A stretch of DNA of 64,000 bases from Euptelea pleiosperma (Eukaryota > Streptophyta > Magnoliopsida > Ranunculales > Eupteleaceae), in assembly GCA_035048495.1 (NCBI GenBank), contig CM068543.1, forward strand, positions 29,067,751 through 29,131,750, written 5' to 3'. The position numbers and the translations under genes are program-made. Positions 22,289-34,000 of the stretch are shown piece by piece; position 1 is the stretch's first letter, and each line of letters begins with the position of its first letter. The notes under the pieces are model-generated. The model had not been told where the DNA came from. It worked only from the letters and a program-made list of their open reading frames with translations, and did not search any database.

Positions 22289-24378
22289 GTCTGCAGGAGT
22301 CTGCTCCATTCAGATACATTCCTACTAAACTCAATGAGTTTGCGGCTCTGCTAACCATGGCCAGAGAACCCACTACTGCTCTCATCTCAGTCTTTACTGA
22401 GAAGCTTCGATCCCTCCCAGCTGAACTATATGTTTTTGCGGATTTGCAAAGAGCACTTACTATCCTTCTCTCAATTTACACTGAGAAAGTCCTATTTTAT
22501 ACAGGTATACCTAGACAAGGGATAGGATAACAGTCTCTGTTCTATCGTAAAAGACTGTAGATTCACTCAGTCTTCATGAGTTTTAACCTAGTTGGGGGTA
22601 CTTGATATACCCCCGTCATGTCTGGCTGAAGACATAAAACTTAGCGCTTTCGGAAAGGCAATTCCGGTATTCTAGATTACATGAGTCTCTATATTTGTTA
22701 TTACTGTGATATCTCTGAACATGCAGGTACATTTTTCTTCAGATCATAAAGTACCACACACTGTCGAGTTTATGTCGACTTGGTAATATCCTCCTTGAAC
22801 CTTTGCATCATCATTACCAAATTTTCATCATCTTTTGTCCCGGTCATGAGCACCGAGGACGGTGCTATGTTTTGGTTGGGGGTGGGTTTTTACCAAAACT
22901 CATGTTTTCATTTTGATAAAAAAAAAAAAAAAAGAGAGAAACCTTGTGTTTTTGGGTGTGATTTCATATAATTTTTGAAAATGCCTTGACTTGATGAGTA
23001 AAAAGTTTTCGTAACGTCTATTTATTGAAAATGATGTCTATTTTGAAAAATCACTTATAGCTCTTCATTCAATTTGAAAGCAAACATTACTACAGTGGAT
23101 TGAAAACTCTTTGAAAACTCAGATTTTGCAAAAATGTTCACATATCAACGTCTGAATTATCTGATGTTTAGATTGTTTAGAGATCTAAGGAGAACAATTG
23201 TGGAGACCTGACCTAGTGAGCTTTTGAGCTTTTCATTATTTCTGAGGGTTATAAAATATTCTGAGTCACAAGATGACTCATAATTCTTCTAGTCCCCTAA
23301 TATTTCCATTGAGTGGTCTCATTAACCTTTGCTTTGGTCATGGAACTCAGAACGACATCAAATTCGGATTATTACATAAAAAACCTTCTCTATATCCATT
23401 CGAGACATCGAAGATGAAAGTACAAACCCTAGAAAATGATATAAGCCATCTTTTTAGCCAATCAGACTTTTTAGCTTCCCTAACATCTATATCGTTAGAA
23501 ACCATTTGAGCCTGTTGATGACAACCTTTTCTTGTTAACCCATCAACTAAAAACCCAATCCCAAAAAAGAGTTCAATACGATAACCTACTTCTGAGAGGG
23601 ATCAAAGAGTATTTGGTATGATCATGAAAAGATAGTAACTAATAAAAAAAAAAAAATAGTTCGAGCTGAAAAGAAACATGATAAGAAAAAGAAAAAGAAG
23701 AAAAGTCAAGAAAATGTTACCCCTGTGTAAAGAATAATAAGATACCCTCTCAGAATTTTTGAATACGAGAATATCCTTCTTTTCTGAACCTATCCTAAGC
23801 CTCAATACAACCTATGCAAGTCCTATTTGATTCTAGATTTGTACCATCCTCAAGTGTGGAGAATGGAGAAAAGAGAAATTATAGAGTTTGATCCGACGTT
23901 CTTAAGTGATATGACATTCCAATCATGAGATCTTCTTAAATCTTCTTATACCCTCCATTCAAAAACTATATATGTGAGACATTTGTCAGTTTTTATATTT
24001 ATCTCCTCGCATATAATTTGAGAGAAAAATATAAAACCATTTCTGAGTGATTTACTTCTGAGTAGTATACAAGTGAGGATTGAGGTCGAGGCATAGAGTC
24101 TCTAAGGAGATCCAGATATCTCTACTGTCAAATAAGGATGATGTTGATCACACACACGCTGAGTTTGAGTAATCTTTTGTTTGAAGGTCCATTTGTAGAA
24201 GTGTTGCATTTTGCTGATTAGTTCTAATTTGTGAATGATTTCTTGCATCCTTAAAATAATCTGACAAAACGGAGTTTTTTCTGAGTAATGCAAATAAGTT
24301 TCTAGCATGTTATGCCTAGCCTTCTTTCGCTATTTCACAATAATTGTCAAGGATTGGCAATATGCTAGTTGGGGATTA
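22289..24378 (+). mobile_element. 3' internal region of the nested element, second (5'-truncated) copy
   Basis: It begins GTCTGCAGGAGTCTGCTCC immediately after the LTR end, where the first copy reads GATCTGCAGGAG (15531 on). It then follows 15534-17730 throughout, with scattered differences. It has no gag start and no primer-binding site, so it is a partial duplicate. It ends in the purine-rich AGTTGGGGATTA before the 3' LTR. Confidence 0.88.
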
Positions 24379-26001
24379 TGATATTTGCTCAAAAGTGTTT
24401 ATTTTAAGCCATTATCCTTATAGCGATGTCGCATTCTCCTACGTAAAACTTGTCTTTTTGTCGACTTTTTCATATAAGAGTTTCTTCTATTGCGTAGAAC
24501 GCATTCTTTAGACGAAAATCGACTATTTGCATGAAATATACGCATTTCGGATAGTCTAGTATCAAGCCGTTTTAGTTGAATCTCATTACGCACTTTTTCA
24601 CTTGTAGGAGACCCTATCGGGCGATTCTCGAGGACTGGCGGGCCCACAATCAACCACAGAAGACTTCTATCAAAGCTTAAAGAGCCAACAGGCTAGGATA
24701 AAAAGATAGAAGACATATATGGGCAAAGCTAGAGGATCGTAGAGCCAGAACAAGGACTAAGAGAGAGAATAGCTAGAGACCAAGAGAAGGACTTAGGTGT
24801 TAAAGGCCACACCAATTGACATCAAAGGATAAGTTTAACTTATTGGTGGAGCACACGAGAGAGAATAAAGAAGACCAGGGTTCAAGACCCTCCAATGCTT
24901 TTATTTTTATATTTTTCTCTTACCTCTCTCTTTATCTATCTATCTTGGCCCATGACATAGGCCCATGACCCATGACCCATGATCCATGACCCATGACCCA
25001 TGCCCATACCCATGATCCATGGCCCATGCCCATGACCCAAACCCATACCTATACCCATACCCATGACCCATGCCCATGCCCATTACCCATGCTCATGCCC
25101 ATTTGCAACAACAAGAGAGAATTGGTCTCACTTAACCGATTCTTCTCTCCCCCATATCTCTCTATCCTAGTCACTCTCTCTCATCTAACTAACCCATTCC
25201 CAACTGTTGGATCTCTCTAGATCCAACGGTCATCATTTTTACAACAAGCAAAAAGAAAAAAAAAAGTCTATAAGAGATCTACGATCTCTCCTTCTTGGGT
25301 TGGTTCCCTCCCCCTTCTCTTCCTCTCTTTCTTCTTTCTTTCTTTTCTTCTTCTTCTCCAGCGAGCTCACCATTAATGCCTCACCTCGAGGTGCAAAATA
25401 TCAAACAGCAACGTCTCCTTGCTGCCCATTCCATTCGCCACAATCAAAGGCTACAATGCTCAATCTTATTGAGGTCGATCCAATTGGAGTTGCACCATCT
25501 ACCTCTTCAATAGTAAGCTTCTCTCTAATTCATCTCTCTAATCTTCCTACCTTCTTTCTTTCTTATTTTCCTCTCTACCTTTACATGCTTTCTAGGATAA
25601 TATTTTAATGGCTTTCTAGATTAATTTGGTTTAATGTTATTTCTATTGTAAAGCATTTGAACAAGCATTGTAAGCATTTGTTTTTAGTTTAATGAATAAG
25701 TTTTAAATTCAAGTTTAAGTTGTTTTCATTTATTGTGTTTTTCATTCTAATAGTTCTAACAACAATCTCAAGCATATTTTAAATCAACCTCCACCATTCT
25801 CACCCTTCCATTTATTTCGAGCATTTTTTTATTATTCTTGTTTCTTATTGTGCTAACTAATCCCGAGTGCGGACGATATCCGACATGAGCCACTGTACAA
25901 GTCTGCTTATTTGCAGATTAAGTCAACCAATTCGGAGAAATTATAAATATTGTTGAGATCTAGGGTTTTCGTAACCAATGACGTAGAAAAACTTAATTTC
26001 A
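24379..26001 (+). mobile_element. 3' LTR of the nested element, 1.62 kb
   Basis: It runs from TGATATTTGCTC to AAACTTAATTTCA, flanked on the right by the target duplication gcatc. The T-arm is at 24877-24891 with the A-box-like ACTTATTGGTGGAGC just upstream. A minisatellite lies at 24955-25102 and the CCGTTGGATC-type hairpin near 25202-25228 (left arm now CTGTTGGATC). The 3' part carries the GAGTGCGGACGATATCCGACA motif near 25867. Confidence 0.9.
24955..25102 (+). repeat. CCCATG/CCCATA minisatellite in the 3' LTR
   Basis: The third of three orthologous arrays inside the short-form LTRs; its composition differs from the other two. Confidence 0.8.
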
Positions 26002-26006
26002 GCATC

Positions 26007-29000
26007 CCCTTCTAGAGCGATCAGCACTAGCAGCTTCTCCTGCTTATCATCCTCAGCAGTTACAGCAGCCTTCGAGGTGTCCATCTTCTCAGACTATCTC
26101 AACTCCATCTTATGCTCCTACTGGACCTTCTTTTGAGAAGTCTACGACTAGAGAGAGGCCCAAGTGGGATTTCTACGGCAAGTTAGGGCATGTGCGTGCC
26201 AAGTGTTGGAAGTTACATAGTCGCCTTAGCCAGCCAAGGTCTTCTGGTGCTCATACTGCCAGTGTGGATACTCCATTTTTAGCTCCTTCTGGACAATCTC
26301 TAGCTATCTCTCCGACTTTACCTCCTCCTAGTGGTATCTCAGCCACAGAGCTTGCAGGCCTTCGACGATTGCTTCAGCAGCTGGATGGTCCTTCTTCCAC
26401 ATCGCCCACCTCCTTTACCCAGTCTGGTAACCCTAGACCTGCTCATCATGTGTCTCTTCCATCATCTAGTCCCACTTGGATCATCGATTCTAGGGCTTCA
26501 GAACACATGACGGGCATGTCTTCCTTATTTTTCAATTATACTATATATTTTGGCCGTGATAAGGTGAAGACAGCTGATGGCACCTTATCCTATGTGTCTG
26601 AGAAAGGGAGCATCCTTCCCTCTCCTAAACTACCTCTTTCATCTATTTTGCATGTTCCTCGATTTACTTCTAACCTACTTTCTGTTAGTGCTTTGATTAA
26701 ATCCTTAAACTGTAGTGTCACTTTTTCCCCTACTTCTTGTGTATTTCAGGACCTCGAGATGAAGAGGACGATTGGCACTGGACATGAAGTGCATGGCCTC
26801 TACCTTCTGGATGGACGCCTTCCTGAGCCCACAGTACTACAGTCTTCTGCTAGTAGTAGTAGTACCATAGATGTTATTTTGCGCTGGCATGCCCGTCTGG
26901 GGCACGTTTCTTTTCAGTACCTAAAACTTTTATTTCCTAGTTTGTTTGTTTCTATTCCTCTTTCGGCTTTACACTGTGAGACTTGTGATCTCTCCAAGCA
27001 TTGTAGATCGAATTATCCCTCCAGAGGTAATAGAAGTTCTATTTGTTTTGACATTGTGCATTCTGATGTATGGGGCCCTTCCCTCACTACTTCTATCTTT
27101 GGCTTCCGCTATTTTGTTTCTTTTGTTAATGATCATACTAGGTGTACATAGGTCTATCTCATGAAAACCAAAGATGAAATTCATTCCATCTTTTAGGGTT
27201 TTCATAAGATGATCCAGACCTAGTATGGTGTCTCCATCAAGGTTCTTCGTACTGACCAGGGTGGAGAATATATGTTTGGGGGTCTTTAACACTACCTCAT
27301 TGACCATGGGATTTGTCACCAAAATTCCTGCAGCTACACCCCTCAACAGAATGGTGTAGCTGAAAGGAAAATGCGGCACTTGACTGAGATAGCTCGATCT
27401 CTCTTGATTGGCTCTCATGTCCCTAAATCTTATTGGTTGGATGCTGTGTTGACGGCTGCCTACTTGACTAACAGAATGCCTTCCTGAGTGCTCAATTTCC
27501 AATCTCCTATTTAGGTCCTTGCTCCTGGCTCTTCTTTATTCACTATTCCTCCTCACCTCTTTGGGTGTGTCTGCTATGTACATATCCTGGGTCCCCATCG
27601 CACCAAACTCAATCCCAAAGTGCTCAAGTATATCTTTCTCGATTATTCTTCTACCCTTAAAGGGTACAAGTGTTACCATCCTTCCTCTGGGAAGAAGTTT
27701 ATGCGTATGGATGTCCCCTTCCGTGAGGAGCTTTCTTTTTTCTCTCCCACCTCTCTTCAGGGGGAGAGTAGTCATGAAGAGAGTGTATTGTTCCTCTTCC
27801 TGCTATATCTCTATCTCCTTCTCTGGAGTTTGAGAGGTTTCCACCTACTCATACTACTAGTGTAATTGATAGTGCTCCTAGAGCTCAGAAGGAGCTCAAA
27901 GTCTATAGCAGAAGGGAGAAAGCCATAGCTGATCCAGTACCAGTGGTTCCTACCTTGGATCCAGGTAATCCTCACCTCTTTCTATGCCTATCATTTCTCC
28001 TTCTACTGATGCTTCTAATTTCCATTGCTCTAACAAAATGAGTCAGAAGCTGCACTCAGCATCCTCTGAGCCACTTTGTCTCCTATGATGCCTTGTCCCC
28101 CTCCTATAAAGCCTTTATCACTTCCCTTTCTACTATTCCTATACCCTCTTCAATGGCAGAAGGGCTGGCTCAACTAAGATGGAAAGCTGCTATGATAGAG
28201 GAAATGATAGCTCTGGACAAGAATGGGATATGGAAGCTTGTTGACCTGCCAAGAGGCAAGAAACCTGTGAGTTGCAAATGGGTATTCACAGTCAAACACA
28301 AGGCAGATAGGTCTGTTGAGAAGTACAAGGCGAGATTAGTAGCCAACGGGTACACCCAGACCTATGGGATTGACTATGTGGAGACCTTTGCACCTGTGGC
28401 AAAGATGAACTCCATCAAGGTGTTGTCAGTGGCAGCAAATCAAGAGTGGCCTTTGCATCAGCTGGATGTTAAGAATGCTTTTCTTCATGGGGACCCACAT
28501 GAAGAAGTCTACATGGTGCCTCCTCCTAGATTCGCTCCACCAAGACAGAGTAGCAAGGTGTGTAGACTGAACAAAGCCCTCTATGGTCATAAACAATCTC
28601 CAAGGGCATGGTTCGAGAGATTTACCCTAGCCGTGAAGAAACTGGGTTACACTCAAAGTCAGGCCGATCACACCTTATTTGTGAAGCATCAAGGGTAGAA
28701 CACCACAGCCCTCATTGTTTATGTTATTGACATCATTCTCACAGGGAATGATACAACAGAGGTAGCCAAATTGAAGCTTCAGTTAGCGGAGGAGTTTGAA
28801 ACCAAAGATCTAGGACCTCTCAAATACTTCCTGGGCATCAAAGTTGCAAGATCCAGTCAGGGGATCTTCATCTCTAAGAGGAAGTATGTCTTAGACTTGT
28901 TACAAGACTCAGGCAGGTTGGGTACCAAACTAGTGGAAACTCCTATAGAGTAGAATCACCAGCTAGCAGATGCCAGTAGTGAGCTACTATAGGATGTATG

Positions 29001-29681
29001 GAGCTTTCAAAGACTAGTTGGGCGATTGATCTGTCTCTCCCTGACTCGACCCGACATTGCCTATGCAGTGAGTGTGATCAGTCAGTATATGCACTCACCC
29101 AGAGGTGCTCATTTAGAGGCAGCACATCAGATCTTGAGGTATCTCAAGTCAACCCCTGGTAGAGGTCTTCTGTTTGAAAAGAATGGCCACATGCGTATAG
29201 AGGGTTATACCGATGCAGACTGGGCAGGGGCCAAAGATGATCGAAGATCCACTTCTGGATATTGCACCTTTGTTGAGGGCAATTTGGTCACTTGGAGAAG
29301 CAAGAAGCAACCCGTTGTCGCCAGATCTAGTGCAGAGGCTAAATTCAGATCAATGGCTCATGGCTTGTGTGAGATGCTTTGGTTGAAAGTGTTGGTTTCT
29401 GAACTTGGTTTCCCAGTTTCAGGGTCTGTGAGCTTATATTGTGACAACAAGGTCGCCATCAGCATTGCTCACAATCCCGTTAAGCATGATCGTGCCAAAC
29501 ACATTGAGGTGGACTGACACTTCATTAGAGAGAAGATTATCTCTAGGGCAGTGTGCACCCCATTTGTGAAGACTGATGAATAGGTTGCAGATGTTTTCAC
29601 GAAGGGAGTTCCCAGTTGGCAACTCCATAAGTGCTTGTGCAAGTTGGGCATGAGATATCTATGCACCAACTTGAGGGGGAG
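26007..29681 (+). pseudogene. copia gag C-terminus and pol, broken
   Basis: This resumes the gag frame. The zinc knuckle at 26165-26206 has lost its first two cysteines, now Trp and Tyr, but keeps GKLGHVRAKC. The protease active site reads DSR instead of DSG (26486-26494). The integrase carries RWHARLGH, CETCDLSKH and a TPQQNGVAERK stretch (about 27335-27370). The reverse transcriptase YVDD box is YVID (28720-28731). RNase H has DADWAG near 29213. Stops lie at 27149, 27194, 27221, 27287, 27485, 27512, 28696, 28951, 28990, 29515 and 29581, mostly TAG, with frame disruptions between about 27530 and 28090. It once encoded the enzymes for copying and inserting the element; it cannot now. Confidence 0.93.
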
Positions 29682-29905
29682 TGTTATCATATACGTAGAA
29701 ATACGTATTTTATATGTATCGGGGGTAGTTCTGTAAATACCCCCTTGAGGGGTATATTTGTCTTTCGTATTTGGGACTTACATAAATAAGATTTATGGAG
29801 TCATTGTGACCTAAGCACAATAGACATCCTTTCTCTCTCTCTTCTCTCTCTTCTCTTTTCTCTCCTTCGGAAACCTAACCCTAACCCTAATTCTTCAATT
29901 CAACT
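29682..29905 (+). mobile_element. 3' LTR of the copia element
   Basis: This is the partner of 9774-9984, preceded by the polypurine tract and followed by the target duplication atcta (29906-29910). The CT tract near the end is longer than in the 5' copy. Confidence 0.9.
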
Positions 29906-29994
29906 ATCTAAACCTCTTAAACTATAGAAATTAGAGCACCTATAATTAAATCATTGTTGATGCTCCAAAAGTTCTTCACAAAATTCAAAAAAAG

Positions 29995-31015
29995 TGATAA
30001 ATCTACCTTGTGTTGTCAATTCCATATAACCCTAGATATTTATATAATCGATATTGGCTCTCTATCTTGGACTTGGGAAAGTGTGTCACAGTGATTCAAA
30101 TGGCGGCAGCGGAGACTGAGGAATGTTGGACTTGGGAAATCCCTAAGAAGTCTTCTCGAACACATTTGGAAGCACCCCAACATATCATAAAGGTTCCCCA
30201 TGGTAAGAGACCTTAGAAAAGGGTTTCTGTTAGACTGGGCGACCGGTGGTATGACCGATCGACCGGTCCAGTAAACCCTTGAATGGTGTGCGCGCATTTC
30301 CCTACCCCTCCTATAAATAGCCCTCTCACCTACCCTTATTCTTTACAAATTCTCTCAGCCTTCTCTTGAGTTCTTCATCTCCAAGAGAATTATTCTTGCT
30401 CCCTTTGCCTTGTGCTTGCTCCGGTGTTCTTGCCTTGTTAGCTTTGTGGGAGATCAGCTTTGGCACTCTATGATCTTCGAGTGCAGTGTGAATCAAGTGA
30501 TTGGTCTAGCGGCTGTTCTACGTAGTGCCTTTGATTCAACTTCAACAACATCGAAGCAACACATTCCTTGTCAATCTCGGTTGAGATATAACTTTGTTTG
30601 TAAGGAGCTTTCTCTTTAGAAATGCTCATATTGGTTTGATCCATCTATTTTTGTTACCCTGCTCGAGTCAAGAAAGGTTCTTGACTGAGCGGGAGTTCGA
30701 TTGTAACCGTACTCCATGATTATCAATTGCGATTGAGACATGGTTCTTTACCCTATTCAATATGGTAAGGTTGCTTAAATATTGAATTGAAAAGGTGCTA
30801 AGCTCTATGGAGCTATTCTGAGAATGGACGTAGGTGTTGGTATATCGAACCACTATATATCTTTGTATTGTAGATTGTTGTCTTTTTATATTTACTCTAT
30901 TTGATTGATTACTCTTTTCAAGCATATTAGTAATCAACTTAGGCTTAAAATCAATAGACCTATTCAACCCCCCCCCCTCTCTAGGTCCTTTTGTATCAAT
31001 ATCAAGGGAACTACA
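29995..31015 (+). mobile_element. 5' LTR of the SIRE-type copia
   Basis: It is 1,021 bp, from TGATAAATCTACC to GGGAACTACA. The motif CGACCGGT occurs repeatedly (30235-30270) and a C-run lies at 30969-30977. A TATA-like CTATAAATAG lies near 30311. The partner is 36140-37181. Confidence 0.88.
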
Positions 31016-31079
31016 ATTGGTTTCAGAGCCTAACACTTGTGCAAAGGTTTAATCACCTAAGTGATATCCTTTCCTTGAT

Positions 31080-34000
31080 ATGGCTCTGAGAGAAAAGAGT
31101 AACTCTGTTTCCAAACCACCCTTGTGTGATGGTTCAAACAATGCCTATTGGAAGGCTAGGATGAGCATCTTTCTAAAATCCCTCGATGGGAGAGTTTGGG
31201 AATTAGTTGAAATAGGCTGGAACTGGCCCACGAAAACTATCACTGTTGGTGAAGTCACCACAGAGGATTTAAAGAGTAAATCTGATTGGTCTATGCTAGA
31301 TAAAGATGCTTTCAATGTTAACAATGCTATTTACTGCTCTTTATCTCCTGATAAATTTAAAAGAGTTATTGCTTGTAAAACTACTAAACAAGCTTGAGAT
31401 ATTCTTGAAACTACCCAAGAGGGAACCAGCTCTACAAAAATCTCTAAACTATAAATGCTCTACACAATTCAAATTAATTAGGATGGATGACGATGAAACA
31501 TTCACCTCCTTTTACACTAGACTTAGTGACATTATCAACTCCATGTGGGGTCTAGGAGAAGCTATCCCTGAACCCAAAATTGTTAGAAAATTTCTAAGAT
31601 CCCTTCCTAATAGCTGTCATCCTAAAATAACAGCTATAGAAGAGAGTAAGGATGTTGATATCATTAAATTAGAACAACTTGTAGGATCAATACAAACCTT
31701 TGAACTAAAACTAAAACCACCAAAGAAAACGGGAACATCCTTAAAAACTTCTAGAAATCAACATAGAAACAATGACTTAGATGAATCCAACTTAGATGAA
31801 GAAATGGCTTTAATTGTCAAAGGATTTAAAAAATTCTTTAATAAAAGAAACTCTGATCAAAAGGAAAAGAAATTCTCTGAAAACTCTAATGATGAAATAC
31901 AATGCTACGAATGTAGAGGTTATGGTCACATAGCTAATGAATGCACAACTAAATCTAAGAAAGATAAAAATAAGGCTATGACAGCCACCTGGGATAATGA
32001 ATCTGGCACCTCTAGCGATAATAATGAAACTGATAACACTAAAGCATTAATGGTTCTCACTTCACTAAAGAAACGCAAATAATTAAAATTCAGAAGGCTT
32101 ATGATTATTTGCTTAAAGATAGAGTTAATCTTGTTAAAACTTGTAATGAACAACATTTTAATATATTTAATATAAAAGATGATAACACTTTCTTAAGACT
32201 CAAAAACAACAAACTAAAAATTGATAATGAAAAACTTGAATCAGAAAATCAAAGTTTATATCAAGAAAACCACAAACTTAAAATCTTAGTTAAAATTGAT
32301 CCTAAAGACACCTTAAAAACTTTCACCTTTAGAAACACTCTAAAAATTTTAAAACAAACTATTGAATTGTGTCGATACTGCAAAAAATAGGGACACTCTA
32401 CACAAAATTGTGAAATTTTAAAAAGAAAAACTAAGGAGCAACAAAATGAACTCACTATGAAATTAAGCAAAGAAAATGAATTATTCAAAAAAAAAATTGC
32501 CATCTTAAATGATAGGGCTAAAAACGTTCACAAACAAATAGAATCCTTTGATTCTCCAAAAATAAGAAAGGAAAACATAAAATGCCTTGTTATACAAACT
32601 GCCTTAAAAGTTGGTGAAAACACTAGGTGGTATCTGGATAGTGGTTGCTCCAGACATATAACTGGCAACAAGAGTCAATTCTGCACTTTTCAAGAATATA
32701 ATGATGGTAGTGTTACTTTTGGTGATGGTAGCTCAGCTAGTATTATTGGAAAAGGAAACATTCAAGGTCCTGGATTACCTAAGATAGAAAATGTGTTATG
32801 TGTTGATGGCCTTAAGCATAATCTTCTCAGCATTAGTCAAATCTATGATAGAAATCATATATGCAAATTCTCTATACATGCTTGTGAAATTATTGATACT
32901 AGAACTGAATAGGTCATCATTAAAGGCTTTAGAACAACTGATAATTGTTATATCATTCAAAACAAACCTTCGATAACATGTAATATCTCTAAACCAAATG
33001 AAACTGAAATCTAAGATAAAAGGTTAGGACACATGAATTATAAAGATTTAGCCAAAATCAGTAAAAATGAACTCGTGAAAGGATTACCTAAACTTAATAA
33101 AAACCATCAAACCTTCTGTAGTGATTTCCTTAAAGGTAAGCAAGTTAGAAGTTTTCATAAGAAGTTAGAAACATAGCAACCTCTAGAACCCTAGAACTTC
33201 TTCACATGAACCTCTTGGGACCCAATAGGATAGAAAGCCTTGGAGGAAAAAGGTACTTCTTAACCTTAGTTGATTACTATTCTAGATTCACCTGGGTAGT
33301 CTTCAATAGGGAAAAATTAGAAGCATTTGATGAATTTAGAAAAATTTGTAAAAGAGTCCAACATGAGAAGAGGCTCACCATCATAAGGATTAGAAGTGAT
33401 CGTGGAGGGGAATTTGAAAATAATAAATATATGGAATTATCAGCCCCTAAAACCCCATAGCAAAATGGAATTGCTAAAAGAAAGAATAGGACTCTAAAAG
33501 AAATGGGTAGTGTCCTCTTAACTAGCATCCCTGGGCAGAAGCTGTCAGCACAACTTGATACATTATTAATAGGGTATACCCTAGATTTGGAACCTCTCAA
33601 ACATCTTATGAATTATGAAATGGCACTAAGCCCAATAAAAAATATTTCAAAATCTAGGAAAGCAAGTGCTATATTCTTAGAGACAGAGAAAACATAGAAA
33701 AGTTTGAATCTAAGAGTGATGAAGGAATCTTTTTAGATATTCTACTAGGAGTAGAGCCTATAAAGTCTTTAATAAGAGAACACTGACTATGGAGGAAACC
33801 ATAAATGCTGTTATAGATGATGAAAATCAGAATCTAATTATCATTGAAGATGAAGATAAAATTCAGGAATGTGAGAAACAAATAGAAGCAATCAAGATTG
33901 ATGAACTTGAAAAAGGTATTAGGGTTTTAATTAAAGGATCACCCTTCCTCTAAAGTCATAGGAAGCTTAGACAATGGAGTTAGAACAAGGAACCAACTAG

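Larger units (their letters stand above)
11552..26001 (+). mobile_element. Nested LTR element (TGATATTC family, short form), tandem structure
   Basis: Inserted into the copia gag, with target duplication gcatc at 11547-11551 and 26002-26006. It starts TGATATTCGCTC and ends AATTTCA. The layout is a partial 5' LTR (11552 to about 12505), an internal region with a gag-like decayed ORF, a full LTR (17731-22288, itself split), a repeat of the last 2.1 kb of the internal region (22289-24378) and a full LTR (24379-26001). No protease, reverse transcriptase or integrase is visible, so it is non-autonomous. The 3' internal TTGGGGG text next to the LTR and the gag-like ORF suggest kinship with the Athila/Tat side of Ty3/gypsy. 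The tandem form fits unequal recombination between LTRs after insertion. Confidence 0.88.
9774..29905 (+). mobile_element. Ty1/copia retrotransposon, decayed, split by a nested element
   Basis: The 5' LTR lies at 9774-9984 and the 3' LTR at 29682-29905. The duplicated target atcta is at 9769-9773 and 29906-29910. A tRNA-Met-like primer-binding site TGGTATCGAGCC (9985-9996) directly follows the 5' LTR, and a polypurine tract TTGAGGGGGAG (29671-29681) directly precedes the 3' LTR. The order gag, protease, integrase, reverse transcriptase, RNase H is copia-type. Its own sequence is about 5.7 kb; the other 14.45 kb is the inserted element 11552-26001 plus one TSD copy. In-frame stops and altered catalytic residues show it is dead. 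Confidence 0.93.
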
